Source: Prochlorococcus sp. AG-402-N10 (lineage in GTDB: Bacteria; Cyanobacteriota; Cyanobacteriia; PCC-6307; Cyanobiaceae). From it: a stretch of 64,000 nucleotides of DNA. This document shows positions 1-10,684 of the stretch, piece after piece. How positions within the stretch are numbered: position 1 is the stretch's first letter; every line of letters starts with the position of its first letter. The notes under the pieces were generated by a model. The model was not told the origin of the DNA. It ran no database searches and worked only from the letters and a program-made list of their open reading frames with translations. The position numbers were made by a program, and so were the translations under genes. Location of the stretch: NCBI GenBank assembly GCA_003216465.1, contig QCIU01000002.1:124001-188000 (forward strand). The letters run 5' to 3'.

Positions 1-1
1 T

Positions 2-3000
2 ATAGGTATTATGCCTATTAGATCATTTTTAAATCAAAAATGGGTATTTAATATAACCCCTAAAAAAACCGAAATTGAAATAAACAAAGATTTTTTTAAA
101 AGAGGGGGATTTGATAATAATGGAAAAATTTTTATTAAGAATAAAATAAAATATGATTTGAATTTTAACTTTAAAGAATTTACAAGTTTTAAATTAAAGA
201 ATCTTGGGATAGAAACTAGATTAAAAGGAAATTTAATTTTTAAATCAAAATCTAATCAATTTTTTGGAAATATTAAGTCAACCTTTAAAGGTAAAGAAAA
301 TTTAGAATTAAAAGTAAATGCTAATTTAAATAAAGGTTTATTAAATTTAGAGATTTTCTCTAATGGTATAAATTTAAATGGATCTGAATATATTCTTGGC
401 GATAGAAAATTTACTTTAAAAAAAGGAAAACTCAAATCTAATTTTAAATTCTTTAAATCCTCTAAGGAAACTTATTGTAAAGGTAATTTTTCTTTAAATA
501 ATTTAAAATTAACAACCACTAATTTAGTAGAAGATATAAAATCAGATTCAATAAAATTCTTATGCCAAGAAAATAATGTAATTGCAGCTACAAAAAATCT
601 TAATTATGGGACCTTAATATCAGACATTAATCTATATATTCCTTTAAATAAAAATATTAATAACATAAATTTAAAAGGTAGTATTGGATATTTAGATAGT
701 TTAAATCCTGAAATAGAACTATCAGGAAAGATTCCATATTGGGTTGATAAAAGGGGTCTAAATTTCGGAAATATTAATTCAAGTTTTATTCTTAATAGAA
801 CCCAATTATCAAATTTAAATATTTTCCGTAAAAATAGAATCAGAGGTTTTGTAACTGCCAAAGGCGAATTAAGAGGTGAAATATTCAATCCTGATATTTT
901 AGTTAAATTCAATATTGATTACCCACACTACAAGGGTATAAGAATTAGAGAAATATGGGAGGGTGAGATCAAAAATCAAAGTAATAAATATTTAATAAAC
1001 ATGAAGAATAGATATTCAAGAGTTCCTTCTTTCCTATCCTTTAATTTTGATACAAATAATAAATTAGAAAATTTAACATTCAGCAGAATATTTAACACTA
1101 ATAAAGGCAGCTTAAATCTAGTTAGAAATGATAATAATTATATTTGGAGTGCAAATAATTTCCCCCTAGATGAACTTGAATTGGCGATTAGTAATAATGA
1201 ATTCGATAGAATAAGTGGCCTTATTAATGGTTCAGGTATTATTTCTATCGATCAAACAAATTTTGATGGTCGGATAGCTTGGAGTTTAGGAAAATATAGG
1301 GATGTTAAGTTTGCTAACTCATTGTTTGATTTTAGCTATAGTGATGAATCTTATTATGTTAATTCATCATTATATCCAATCGATGGAGGTGTGATTGATC
1401 TTGAATTGGATTCAAAAAAAGATAATATAATTAAAATAGATTTTAATGATGTTAGTACTAGTTGGACATTACTTACAGCCCTTGATATTTTTGATCTTGA
1501 AAATAAAAAAGTTATTCCTAATGCTAAATCTAGTCTTTTGAATGATATAGAAATAAATAATATTGATAAATCTTTTAATGAAAATATTCTTCTTATTAAT
1601 AGTTTTTCAAATAAAAATCTAATTTTAGATGATAAATTATTTTTAAAAAAATACTTAAATAAATTCGACAGTAGATTTAATGCAAAGCTTACTGTTGAAG
1701 GGAATAATCCATCTAACTATCTATTAAAAACTAAAATAAATGGATTCCTAGATGTTAAAAATACTATTACAAAAAGCAAAAGAGAAAAGTTTTTTATAGA
1801 TTTAGAAGGTGGTATTTTTACGGGTAAAGGTAAATTAAAAATTAATAAACTGCCATTAAAAACTATAAATATATTTTTGGATAAACCTAAGCCTTTTGAA
1901 GGTAATTTGGATATCAATTTACTATATAATCTTGATACTAAATCTTTCTCTTCTTATACTACCTCTAATAATACTTATATTAATAATAATCCTATTGCTT
2001 TAGATAAGGCGGAAGTTGAATACAGTAATTCTATCTTTGATTTAGAATTATCTCTGTTGTTAAATAATTCCACCATACCTTTAAATATATATGGTTCTAT
2101 TCCTATTAATAAAGAGGATAAATTAGATCTTAGATTAATTGGGAATGGAAAGTTTATTGAATTAATTGATATTTTTTCGGATGATTACTTTACCTTTAAA
2201 AAAGGCGATGTGAGGCTAAGAATGATAATAAAGGGTACTATCAATAATCCTATAGCGAATGGTTTTTTGGTGGTAAAGAATTCTGAGGTTGATATTTATA
2301 GCAATATTATTAAAGATATTAACAGTACTATAATTTTCGATTTTGATCATATAGAAATCAAAAAATTTGAGGCTTCTGATGAAGATTCTGGCAACATTTT
2401 TATTGAGGGAGCTTTACTTTTTGATAATAAAAAAAATTTTATAGAGAAAAATATTAGTTTAATAGCAAATGAATTTAAAATACAATCTGATAATTTTGAA
2501 TTTCTAATTGACTCTAATATAAATATAAGTGGATCATTTAAAGACCCTATTTTAGGTGGAAGTTTAGACCTAAATAATGGTTTTATTAATTTAGATAATA
2601 ATAAAAATGAGAAAAAAAATAGAGTAAAAGAAAAAAATCAAACAAAGAATTGGCCAGAACTATTTTGGGAAAAAGATAAAAATATAGAAATAATATCAAA
2701 TGAGACTATATTAAGTAAATTTCTTTTAGGGGAAAATGTTCCAAATTATCTTGAAAAATTTAGTTTTAATAACCTAAAATTAAAACTTGGTCCAGATTTC
2801 AGACTTCAATATTCGGAAATAATTAAAGCTTATCTAGATACAAAATTAGATATAAATATTAACGGAAATATAGGAAATAATTTAAATGCAAGAGGTCTTA
2901 TTAATTTAAGTAAAGGGAGAGCAAATTTATATACAACCCCTTTCAAATTGGATAAAAATAAAGATAATTATATTTTATTTGCATCAAGAAGTGGGATAGT

Positions 3001-3664
3001 CCCTTTTATAAATTTTTCACTTACTAGTAAAGTTCCTGATTCCATAATCCCAATAAGCGAAAATAATCAAGATCTTAATATTAATAGTGGTTTAGATGCT
3101 AACGCTAGTTCTAATAGCTTTGGAGCATTTGGAATAGGTAATTCAAGACGTATAAAAATTGAGGCTTCTTATGAAGGTTTCCTAGATCAATTATCTTTCG
3201 AAGATGAAAATGAAAGGATACAATTACGAAGCACGCCAAGTTATAGTAGATCTCAAATTATTGGTTTAATTGGAGGTAATTCTGCGAATTTAATAAATAG
3301 AGCATTTATCTCTCAAATAAATGGCGCAAATGCATTTAGTGAAAGATTTCAATTATCCCTATATCCAGCCTTAATAGAAAATAATGAATCCGCAAGCAAT
3401 GTTTTTTCTAACGATAATTTAGAAATAGAAGATACTGAAGACTCATCTCTAAGTGATGAATTTTCTTCTCAAGCATGGGTAGCAGAAATAGGACTTGATA
3501 TTACAGATAGAATCAACTTTACTGTTCAAACCACTCCAGACAGGGAAGATTTACCGCCTCTAGGGATTCTGACTTTACAAGCTAATCCAAATCTTGAATT
3601 GTTAGGCTCTGTTGACTCTGACGGTGAATGGAAAAGTCAAATCCAATTATTTTTGAGATATTAA
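2..3664 (+). CDS. TamB/DUF490 family envelope protein (5' truncated)
   Basis: The reading frame is open back to the left edge with no stop, so the true start lies outside the window and the Met at 11 is probably internal. At least 1217 residues are present, dominated by Asn, Lys, Ile and Leu in alternating beta-strand patterns, as expected for the long TamB beta-taco. The last ~350 residues resemble the conserved DUF490/TamB C-terminal domain, including a stretch with SRSQIIGLIGG near residue 1075 and a Tyr-ended beta-strand tail (FLRY). Family role: TamB-type proteins span the periplasm and help move lipids or assemble outer-membrane proteins. The cyanobacterial protein is probably envelope-located, but its cargo cannot be told from sequence. 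It is followed by proA after a 66-bp gap. Confidence 0.8.
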   Translation: MGIMPIRSFLNQKWVFNITPKKTEIEINKDFFKRGGFDNNGKIFIKNKIKYDLNFNFKEFTSFKLKNLGIETRLKGNLIFKSKSNQFFGNIKSTFKGKENLELKVNANLNKGLLNLEIFSNGINLNGSEYILGDRKFTLKKGKLKSNFKFFKSSKETYCKGNFSLNNLKLTTTNLVEDIKSDSIKFLCQENNVIAATKNLNYGTLISDINLYIPLNKNINNINLKGSIGYLDSLNPEIELSGKIPYWVDKRGLNFGNINSSFILNRTQLSNLNIFRKNRIRGFVTAKGELRGEIFNPDILVKFNIDYPHYKGIRIREIWEGEIKNQSNKYLINMKNRYSRVPSFLSFNFDTNNKLENLTFSRIFNTNKGSLNLVRNDNNYIWSANNFPLDELELAISNNEFDRISGLINGSGIISIDQTNFDGRIAWSLGKYRDVKFANSLFDFSYSDESYYVNSSLYPIDGGVIDLELDSKKDNIIKIDFNDVSTSWTLLTALDIFDLENKKVIPNAKSSLLNDIEINNIDKSFNENILLINSFSNKNLILDDKLFLKKYLNKFDSRFNAKLTVEGNNPSNYLLKTKINGFLDVKNTITKSKREKFFIDLEGGIFTGKGKLKINKLPLKTINIFLDKPKPFEGNLDINLLYNLDTKSFSSYTTSNNTYINNNPIALDKAEVEYSNSIFDLELSLLLNNSTIPLNIYGSIPINKEDKLDLRLIGNGKFIELIDIFSDDYFTFKKGDVRLRMIIKGTINNPIANGFLVVKNSEVDIYSNIIKDINSTIIFDFDHIEIKKFEASDEDSGNIFIEGALLFDNKKNFIEKNISLIANEFKIQSDNFEFLIDSNINISGSFKDPILGGSLDLNNGFINLDNNKNEKKNRVKEKNQTKNWPELFWEKDKNIEIISNETILSKFLLGENVPNYLEKFSFNNLKLKLGPDFRLQYSEIIKAYLDTKLDININGNIGNNLNARGLINLSKGRANLYTTPFKLDKNKDNYILFASRSGIVPFINFSLTSKVPDSIIPISENNQDLNINSGLDANASSNSFGAFGIGNSRRIKIEASYEGFLDQLSFEDENERIQLRSTPSYSRSQIIGLIGGNSANLINRAFISQINGANAFSERFQLSLYPALIENNESASNVFSNDNLEIEDTEDSSLSDEFSSQAWVAEIGLDITDRINFTVQTTPDREDLPPLGILTLQANPNLELLGSVDSDGEWKSQIQLFLRY

Positions 3665-3730
3665 TTCCTAAAAATAAAAGGTTTAAGTATTCTTATTTTG
3701 AATTATTATTAGGTTTAGTTAAATTAAATT

Positions 3731-5041
3731 ATGACTGATATATTTGAAGTCCCAATTCCTGATAATGATCTTTTAGATAAGGCGGATCAACTTCGTTTAG
3801 CCTCTATAAAAATAAGTCAGACTAATGATAATGAAAGAATTAGAGCCTTGAATCTAATGGCTGATTATTTGGAAAAAAATTCTAGATTAATAATAGAGGC
3901 TAATATTAAAGATTATAAAAAAGCAGAAAATAAAGGTATTTCAAAAGCCTTACTTTCTAGATTAAAGTTAACCAAAGAAAAACTAAGTTTAGGAATTGAA
4001 GGAGTAAGAAAAGTTGGGGATTTATCAGATCCTTTAGGTCAAATTCAAATGAAAAAGGAACTTTCTGAAGGATTAATTTTAGAAAGAAAAACAGTCCCCA
4101 TAGGCGTATTAGGAGTGATTTTTGAATCCAGACCTGATGCAGTAATGCAAATAAGTTCTTTAGCTATAAGATCTGGGAATGGAGTAATGCTTAAGGGAGG
4201 AAGTGAAGCATATTTTACTAATCTTGAAATTGTATCAGCTCTTAAGAAGGGTTTAGAAGAATCAGGTTTTGATAAAAATGCGATCTGTTTATTAACTAGT
4301 AGAAAAGATAGTATGGCGATGTTGAATTTAGAAAAATATATTAATTTAATTATCCCAAGAGGAAGTAACGAACTTGTGAAATTCATACAAGAGAATACAA
4401 GAATTCCTGTCTTGGGACATGCTGATGGGATTTGTCATCTATATATAGATAATGAAGTAAATATTGAAATGGCTCTAAAAGTGGCTTTAGATAGCAAGAT
4501 TCAGTATCCAGCTGCTTGCAATGCTGTTGAGACTCTTTTAATTCATAGAGAAATTGCCTCTGACTTTTTAAAAAAAGCTATTCCTATTTTTAAATCTAAA
4601 GATGTTAAATTGATTGGAGATAAAAAATCAGTTGAATTGGGTGTCGATTTTGAAGCTAATTATGTAGACTGGCAAACTGAATATTTAGATTTAATCTTAT
4701 CCATAAAAATTGTTGATAATGTGGAAAAAGCAATTTCTCATGTTCAAGAATTTAGTTCAAAACATACAGATGGAATTATTACTAATAATATAAGTAATGC
4801 AAATAAATTTATGAATGAGGTTGATAGCGCAGGTGTTTTTCATAATTGTTCTACAAGATTTGCAGATGGTTTTAGATATGGATTTGGAGCCGAAGTTGGG
4901 ATTTCTACACAAGCACTCCCTCCTAGAGGTCCAGTCGGATTAGAGGGTTTAGTAACTTATAAGTATTTTTTAAAAGGTAATGGGAATATTGTCGATGACT
5001 TTTCATTAGGCAAGTCAGTATATACACATAAAGATCTTTAA
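3731..5041 (+). CDS. proA: gamma-glutamyl phosphate reductase
   Basis: This 436-residue protein has the usual length for ProA, which reduces gamma-glutamyl phosphate to glutamate semialdehyde with NADPH in proline synthesis. Visible motifs are FESRPDA near residue 131, a run of glycines around LKGGSEA, and YPAACNAVETLL with the catalytic Cys at about residue 263. The C-terminus holds GFGAEVGISTQ and PRGPVGLEGL, both typical of the family. The ATG start gives a full-length N-terminus. folB follows after 11 bp, so the two are probably cotranscribed although they have no common pathway. Confidence 0.96.
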   Translation: MTDIFEVPIPDNDLLDKADQLRLASIKISQTNDNERIRALNLMADYLEKNSRLIIEANIKDYKKAENKGISKALLSRLKLTKEKLSLGIEGVRKVGDLSDPLGQIQMKKELSEGLILERKTVPIGVLGVIFESRPDAVMQISSLAIRSGNGVMLKGGSEAYFTNLEIVSALKKGLEESGFDKNAICLLTSRKDSMAMLNLEKYINLIIPRGSNELVKFIQENTRIPVLGHADGICHLYIDNEVNIEMALKVALDSKIQYPAACNAVETLLIHREIASDFLKKAIPIFKSKDVKLIGDKKSVELGVDFEANYVDWQTEYLDLILSIKIVDNVEKAISHVQEFSSKHTDGIITNNISNANKFMNEVDSAGVFHNCSTRFADGFRYGFGAEVGISTQALPPRGPVGLEGLVTYKYFLKGNGNIVDDFSLGKSVYTHKDL

Positions 5042-5052
5042 ATATATCCAAA

Positions 5053-5415
5053 ATGGAAACATACTTGGAAATTAGGAAAATTAAACTTTGGGCTAGAGTG
5101 GGTGTCCTAGAAGAAGAAAGAAAATTGGGACAACTTTTTAATTTAGATGTATTTTTATGGGCGGATTTCAAAAATTGTACTCTAAATGATGATATTAACA
5201 AAACCGTTGATTATGCAAAATTAGTTGAAATATTAAAGTATCAATCGAAGAAAATTAATTGCTTTACGATTGAGAAATATTCAGATGAAATTTTAAAAAT
5301 TATTAATAAAGAATTTGAACTTAGAAGAATTAAAATTATGTTAACTAAATGCAAACCTCCAATTATTGGTTTTGATGGAGAGGTTTCAATAGTGCGAGTT
5401 TTTGAAAATAAATAA
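5053..5415 (+). CDS. folB: dihydroneopterin aldolase
   Basis: The 120-residue product matches the length of FolB, which cleaves dihydroneopterin to 6-hydroxymethyl-dihydropterin in folate synthesis. The family pattern is visible: an N-terminal LEIRKIKLWARVGVLEEER segment, then NKTVDYAKLVE with the conserved DYA turn, the helix TIEKYSDEI, and a closing strand with KCKPPI. The gene sits between proA and a small lipase with gaps of 11 and 5 bp, which indicates a transcription unit formed by compaction rather than by shared function. Confidence 0.9.
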   Translation: METYLEIRKIKLWARVGVLEEERKLGQLFNLDVFLWADFKNCTLNDDINKTVDYAKLVEILKYQSKKINCFTIEKYSDEILKIINKEFELRRIKIMLTKCKPPIIGFDGEVSIVRVFENK

Positions 5416-5420
5416 AAGTT

Positions 5421-6014
5421 TTGTCTCAAAGAAATCCAATAATCTTAATTCATGGTCTTTGGAATACATCAGATATATTCTCTTCTATTACTTCGAAACT
5501 AGATGAAATTGGAATTGATTATTTTGCTCCAACTTTAAAACACAAATATGGAATGACTTCTATAGTCGAATTAACAAAGCTTCTGAATCACTTAATTTTA
5601 GAGAAATATGGTTTAGAAAAAGAGCTAGATATTTTGGGATTTTCAATGGGAGGAATAATTGGGAGGTATTGGATTAAAAAATTTAATGGATACAAAAGAA
5701 CCCGAAAATTTATAACAGTAGGCTCACCTCACAATGGAACTCTTACCTCTCAATTAGTTCCTAAATATCCCTTTAGAGGTATATATGAAATGAAAATGAA
5801 TAGCTTATTATTAAGAGAACTTTCTAAATACGATTTTCTTCTGAAAGGTATTAATTGTATTAGTTTCTTTACTTATTGGGACCTTATGGTTTTCCCAGGA
5901 TGGAGAGCAAATTTGAATTCAGGTGAAAAAATATCGTTAAAGATTTTTAAACATAAAAATTTAGTTAGGAATCCAGAAGCAGTCGAAATAATTATCGAAA
6001 GACTTCTTAGGTAG
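5421..6014 (+). CDS. small alpha/beta-hydrolase, lipase-like
   Basis: This 197-residue alpha/beta-hydrolase resembles triacylglycerol lipases of the LipA/EstA type. It opens with PIILIHGLWNTSD, the HG oxyanion region, and has the nucleophile elbow GFSMGG near residue 75 with Ser as the nucleophile. A GSPHNGT segment follows, as in lipases. No clear signal peptide is seen, so it is probably cytosolic or membrane-associated. The start is a TTG 5 bp after folB. The 3' end overlaps the convergent oligopeptidase gene by 8 bp. Substrate unknown. Confidence 0.78.
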   Translation: MSQRNPIILIHGLWNTSDIFSSITSKLDEIGIDYFAPTLKHKYGMTSIVELTKLLNHLILEKYGLEKELDILGFSMGGIIGRYWIKKFNGYKRTRKFITVGSPHNGTLTSQLVPKYPFRGIYEMKMNSLLLRELSKYDFLLKGINCISFFTYWDLMVFPGWRANLNSGEKISLKIFKHKNLVRNPEAVEIIIERLLR

Positions 6015-6031
6015 CATTTGATAGACCTAAG
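6006..6031. terminator. hairpin at convergent gene ends
   Basis: CTTAGGT at 6006-6012 pairs perfectly with ACCTAAG at 6025-6031, with a 12-nt loop. The hairpin lies on the overlapping stop codons of the lipase gene (+) and the oligopeptidase gene (-). There is no long T tract on either side, so if it ends transcription it does so weakly. It may act on both strands. Confidence 0.35.
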
Positions 6032-8094
6032 TGCCTTATTAAAGAATCAGTTTTTGGTGCTCTCCCTCTAAATAATTTAAATACCTCCAAAGGAGATAAA
6101 CTTCCTCCAAGACTTAAAATTGTATCTTTAAATTTTCCACCTATTACCTTTATATTCTTATTGTTTTCTAAATCTGCTTCTTCAAACATTGAAAAAGCAT
6201 CTGCACTTAGTACTTCAGCCCATTTATAAGAGTAATATCCTGCCGAATACCCCCCTGCAAATATGTGACTAAAACAGCAAAGGAAGTTATCTTCTTTTAT
6301 GGGATCAATTACAGTTGTTTGTTTTGCAATTTCTTTTCTGATTTGATCGGAAGTTTTACTCTGATTGCTCTCAATATTACTATGCAATCTTAGATCTGTA
6401 ATTGCAAAATGTAATTGTCTTAAAGTTGCCATTCCGCAGTTGAAAGTTCTATTCTTTACTAATTTTTCAAAATTCTCATCTGATAATCGTTCTCCAGTTC
6501 TAAAGTGCTTAGCTATATTCAATAAGGTATTTTTGTGGAAACACCAGTTTTCCATAAATTGGCTAGGAAGTTCAACTGCATCCCATTCAACATTATTAAT
6601 ACCGGCTGCTTGTGGAAGGTTAACAGTGGTTAACATGTGTTGAAGACCATGACCAAACTCATGAAAAAGGGTTTGAACTTCATCAAAACTCATTAAACTT
6701 GGTTTGTCTTTGGACGGTGGCGTTTGATTGCAAACTAAATAGGCAACAGGCAAAGTATTCCTGCCAATATTATTTTTATTAAGGCATTCATCCATCCATG
6801 CTCCGCCGCGCTTTGTCTCAGGGCGTGAATATGGATCGAGATAAAATGAAGCTATTTTCTCATTGTCTTTGTTAAGTATATTAAAAAACAAAACGTCATC
6901 ATTCCAAACAGGTGCTTCATTATTGGCTTCAATGACTTTGATTTCAAAGAGCTTTTCGCTAAGATGAAACAGACCTTTTAAAACATCATTAAGAGGGAAC
7001 CAAGGCCTAAGTGATTCTTGATCTAAATTGAGCTTTTCCTTTCTAAGAAGCTCAGACCAATAATTAATATCCCAAGGTTCAAGATTCTTGGTTTGCGGAA
7101 ATCCATTATCTTTTGAAAATTTATTAAGGATTTTCAGTTCATTTTTGGCTGTTTTAAAAGCAGGCTTTCTCAACTCCTCTAAAAGTTTTTCAACATTTTT
7201 AATTTTTTTTGCCATTTTAGTTGAGAGACTTAGATCTGCCCAACTTCCATAACCCAGTAGTTTAGCCTTTTTAGTCCTAAGAGATAGGATATCTTCAATA
7301 ATTTGAGAGTTATTTTTTTCTCCTTTAGAGGCTCTGCTCACAAATGCTTTATATAATTTTTCCCTAAGACTACGATCATTTGCATACGTCATAAAGGAGG
7401 TATAAGTAGGAATATCTAAACTTAATTTCCAAGGGCCATTCTCTGCATCAGGCTCTCCTTCTTTTTTTAGGTATTCATGGGCTGATATTGACATTAATTC
7501 TAGAACTCTTTCTGGAAGTCCATCTACTTGAGATTTATCATTTAAGATCAAAAACCAAGCATTAGTGGCATCTAAGACATTATTACTAAAATTTGTAGAT
7601 AGTGTTCCTAGCTTTTCAGAAATAAGATTGAATTCTTTCTGATCTTCGATATTTAATGAAATTCCTCTATGTTCCATTTCGAGAATTTCTTTTTCTAGAA
7701 TTCTATTTTTTATTCCATCAAAATTATTTTTTTCTTTAAGCTTCACTAGAGCATTATAAATTATTTTACTTTGTCCAAACTTATTACTTAAATTAATAAT
7801 TTCAGGTAAAAACTTTGAGTAAATTTCTCTTAAACCTTCAGAATTTTTTACTCCATTTAGGTGACTTATAACTCCCCAACTCCATCTAAGAATTTCATTG
7901 ACTTCATTTAAAGGGTTAATTACTTTGTCCCATTCTAAATTTTCATGGTTCAAGTAATTAAATAAGAATTTTTCAATATTTTTGAAATCTTGATTTATTT
8001 TCTCTATTACACTTGGAAATTCTTGATTAATTCTATCTGTCGTGAATTCTTTAAATTCTGGTAATTCTCCATAATTAAAAATTGAAGTTTTCAT
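6007..8094 (-). CDS. prlC: M3-family oligopeptidase A (thimet-type zinc peptidase)
   Basis: The protein of 695 residues has the length and layout of oligopeptidase A. The zinc motif HEFGH lies at about residues 478-482 (both His bind zinc, Glu is catalytic), inside the M3 signature FHEFGHGLQHM. A downstream GINNVEWDAVELPSQFMENW segment supplies the third zinc ligand region, and FAGGYSAGYYSYKW near the end is also characteristic. The family degrades short peptides, including cleaved signal peptides, in the cytosol. ndhD lies 11 bp upstream on the same strand. The 3' end overlaps a convergent gene. Confidence 0.93.
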   Translation of the reverse strand: MKTSIFNYGELPEFKEFTTDRINQEFPSVIEKINQDFKNIEKFLFNYLNHENLEWDKVINPLNEVNEILRWSWGVISHLNGVKNSEGLREIYSKFLPEIINLSNKFGQSKIIYNALVKLKEKNNFDGIKNRILEKEILEMEHRGISLNIEDQKEFNLISEKLGTLSTNFSNNVLDATNAWFLILNDKSQVDGLPERVLELMSISAHEYLKKEGEPDAENGPWKLSLDIPTYTSFMTYANDRSLREKLYKAFVSRASKGEKNNSQIIEDILSLRTKKAKLLGYGSWADLSLSTKMAKKIKNVEKLLEELRKPAFKTAKNELKILNKFSKDNGFPQTKNLEPWDINYWSELLRKEKLNLDQESLRPWFPLNDVLKGLFHLSEKLFEIKVIEANNEAPVWNDDVLFFNILNKDNEKIASFYLDPYSRPETKRGGAWMDECLNKNNIGRNTLPVAYLVCNQTPPSKDKPSLMSFDEVQTLFHEFGHGLQHMLTTVNLPQAAGINNVEWDAVELPSQFMENWCFHKNTLLNIAKHFRTGERLSDENFEKLVKNRTFNCGMATLRQLHFAITDLRLHSNIESNQSKTSDQIRKEIAKQTTVIDPIKEDNFLCCFSHIFAGGYSAGYYSYKWAEVLSADAFSMFEEADLENNKNIKVIGGKFKDTILSLGGSLSPLEVFKLFRGRAPKTDSLIRHLGLSNAT

Positions 8095-8105
8095 TTTATC
8101 GAAGA

Positions 8106-9650
8106 TTAAAATTGAATAATATTTGAAATGAACCCGACTAATTTAGCTAATGTTAGTTGTTGACTGAGAGCGTTGGTTGAAGATTCATATAAGTTTATGG
8201 CAATTTTTGGCCAGAAACCTATTACTAAAGTAGGCAACAATAAACTGAACCCAATCGTCAATTCCCTACCATTCATTTCTTTTACGGTTGCTAATGCAGG
8301 AATTCTAGGCCCAAAAAATACTCTCCTACACATTGAAAGAAGATATATAGGTGTTAGGACAAGACCAATTGCTGCAATAAGTATTGTGATCGATCTAAAT
8401 AGAGAGCTAAAACCCTCCTGACTTGTAATTCCTAAGAATACAGTGATTTCACTTATAAAACCACTCATTCCAGGTAAAGCCAAAGAGGCTAATGAGCTCG
8501 CTAAGAAAAAAGCAAATGTTATTGGTAAGACCTTTGCTAATCCGCCCATATTTGGAATCGATAGAGTATTTGTTCTCTCATAAAAGGAGCCAGTGACAAA
8601 GAACATAGCTGCTGCAATAAGTCCGTGACTTATCATTTGAAGCATCGCTCCGCTTATACCTAAAGCATCAACTGCTCCTATTCCTAAAAGAACAAAACCC
8701 ATATGACTTACTGAACTACATGCGATTCTTCTCTTTACATTATCTTGTGCAAATGCATTTAAGGCTCCATAAATTATATTGATGATTCCAAGAATAATTA
8801 AAGCAGGTGCGAGTTGCAGATGTACTTCGGGTAATATTTGAACATTGAATCTTAAGAGAGCATACCCTCCCATCTTTAAAAGAATTCCTGCTAATAGCAT
8901 TGATACTGGAGCATTAGCTTCTCCATGAGCATCAGGTAACCATGTATGTAATGGGAAGATAGGGAGTTTTACTCCAAAACCTATTAAAAATCCAAGATAT
9001 GATAATAATGCGAGACTACCTGTTACATGTTTATTTGTTAAGTCGGTAAGATTTAGGGTAAATGCATCGCCACTCAAGGCAAGTGCTAGTCCACTAATAA
9101 GTATTAATAAGGAAGCTAAAGCAGTGTAAAGAATAAATTTAGTAGCAGCATATAATTTTTTCTTACCTCCCCAAATAGCAATAAGAAGATAAACAGGAAC
9201 TAATTCTAATTCCCAAGCTAAGAAAAATAATAAGAAATCTTGAGAAAGGAAAACTAGTGCCTGAGCTGAAGCCTGGATTAATAGAAGGGCAAAATATAAA
9301 TTAGATTTTTTCTTAATCTTCCAACTTGCTGCAGCTGATAAAAATGTAATTAATCCACTCAATGCAACTAATGGTGCAGATAATCCATCTACACCTAAAG
9401 ACCATTCTAAACCAATTGAAGGTAGCCAGGTTGCTCTTTCAATAAGCTGCAGCGAGCTATTTGTCGTATCAAATTTTTGGAAAAGTACTCCAATTATTAG
9501 TATAAAATCTATAAATAAAAAACTTAATGAAATATTTCGTGGGAGTGTATTGTCTTCTTCTTCCTTAGAACTTAAAAAAGGCATTATCAATGCCCCAACT
9601 AAAGGTAATAAAACAATCGAGGATAACCAAGGAAAAGATTCTAAATTCAT
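8106..9650 (-). CDS. ndhD: NAD(P)H-quinone oxidoreductase subunit 4 (NdhD)
   Basis: This 514-residue integral membrane protein belongs to the antiporter-like proton-pumping subunits of NDH-1. Hallmarks are [19 protein letters not shown] near residue 145 with the conserved Glu, [19 protein letters not shown] near 228, and [13 protein letters not shown] near 313. About 14 hydrophobic segments are visible. In cyanobacteria NdhD variants decide whether NDH-1 serves respiration and cyclic electron flow or CO2 uptake; I could not assign the variant from sequence alone. The gene is followed closely by prlC and preceded by a 79-bp gap to thrB. Confidence 0.93.
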   Translation of the reverse strand: MNLESFPWLSSIVLLPLVGALIMPFLSSKEEEDNTLPRNISLSFLFIDFILIIGVLFQKFDTTNSSLQLIERATWLPSIGLEWSLGVDGLSAPLVALSGLITFLSAAASWKIKKKSNLYFALLLIQASAQALVFLSQDFLLFFLAWELELVPVYLLIAIWGGKKKLYAATKFILYTALASLLILISGLALALSGDAFTLNLTDLTNKHVTGSLALLSYLGFLIGFGVKLPIFPLHTWLPDAHGEANAPVSMLLAGILLKMGGYALLRFNVQILPEVHLQLAPALIILGIINIIYGALNAFAQDNVKRRIACSSVSHMGFVLLGIGAVDALGISGAMLQMISHGLIAAAMFFVTGSFYERTNTLSIPNMGGLAKVLPITFAFFLASSLASLALPGMSGFISEITVFLGITSQEGFSSLFRSITILIAAIGLVLTPIYLLSMCRRVFFGPRIPALATVKEMNGRELTIGFSLLLPTLVIGFWPKIAINLYESSTNALSQQLTLAKLVGFISNIIQF

Positions 9651-9729
9651 TTATATAATGAACAATTTTTTTATTGTAGTTGAAGATGCTCTAGCTTGAG
9701 ACTCTAACATTAAAAAAGCTTAAGTAAAA

Positions 9730-10677
9730 CTACTTACTTGAAATTGTTTGAAATTGACTTCCTTTAGTGTGGACATTTAAAAATGGAGCACGACTTGGGA
9801 TACCAATGTTCTCCCATGCTTTCACCATTGCCTGACTTACTGCCCTGCCATTATTACTTTTACATAAAGCTAAAATACTTGGTCCAGCACCACTTATTGC
9901 ACAACCAAGAGCCCCTGCTTGCAATGCAGCTTCTTTAACTTCTAAACCTCCTTTAATAAGTTTCCAACGATATGGCTCATGTAATTTATCAAACATACCT
10001 TCTTTAATTAATTCATCATTTCCAGTTTTTAAACCATTAAGCAATAAAGTTAGTGCACCCATATTTGTAACAGCATCTGATATTGGAACATTCTTTGGCA
10101 TTACTCTTCTTGCTTCGCTTGTGCTAAGTCTAATTGCAGGAATGGCTACTACCGTTTTTATTGAATCATGCCAATCACATCTAATAATTCTCCATCTCTG
10201 AGATGATGATCTAGCAGTTAAACAAAGGCCCCCCAAAAGAGAAGGAACTACATTATCTGGATGACCTTCAATATCAATTGCAAGTTCTAAAAGTTTTTCT
10301 TTGGGTAAAGGGGAGTTCATAATCGCATTTGCTCCGATTAGTCCTGCAACTATTGCTGTGGCACTGCTCCCTAGTCCACGAGCAGGGGGGACTGCTAATT
10401 TTACTCTAGCTTCAAGGGCGAAAGGTTTGATATTGGCACTCTCCCATACTTTTTGCGCAGCCCTAAAAACTAAATTTTCTGGACCTCCTCTTAAATGATT
10501 ACCATCGGTACTCTCCATTATTAAATCAAATCGATCTCCGCCCCCATCAATTCTTGTAAAAATAAATTCGTTATATAAATCTAAGGCTGCACCAAGACAG
10601 TCGAATCCAGGCCCTAGATTAGCAGTTGTAGAAGGAACTGTTACTATTATTTTTTTTCCTATTTCTGGAGAAGACAT
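9730..10677 (-). CDS. thrB: homoserine kinase
   Basis: The 315-residue product is a GHMP-family kinase that phosphorylates homoserine for threonine synthesis. It begins with VTVPSTTANLGPGFDCLG, and the ATP-binding motif PPARGLGSSATAIVAGL lies near residues 93-109. A C-terminal GCAISGAGPSILAL segment is the third GHMP motif. Only 7 bp separate it from the upstream glk gene. Homoserine is also the substrate of the MetA enzyme encoded at 57851-58741 in this window, so the two enzymes share a branch point. Confidence 0.96.
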   Translation of the reverse strand: MSSPEIGKKIIVTVPSTTANLGPGFDCLGAALDLYNEFIFTRIDGGGDRFDLIMESTDGNHLRGGPENLVFRAAQKVWESANIKPFALEARVKLAVPPARGLGSSATAIVAGLIGANAIMNSPLPKEKLLELAIDIEGHPDNVVPSLLGGLCLTARSSSQRWRIIRCDWHDSIKTVVAIPAIRLSTSEARRVMPKNVPISDAVTNMGALTLLLNGLKTGNDELIKEGMFDKLHEPYRWKLIKGGLEVKEAALQAGALGCAISGAGPSILALCKSNNGRAVSQAMVKAWENIGIPSRAPFLNVHTKGSQFQTISSK

Positions 10678-10684
10678 ATGAAAA

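Noticed and set aside
604-912. Minus-strand frame within the TamB gene
   Set aside because: Antisense shadow of an AT-rich coding sequence; no start signal or family match.
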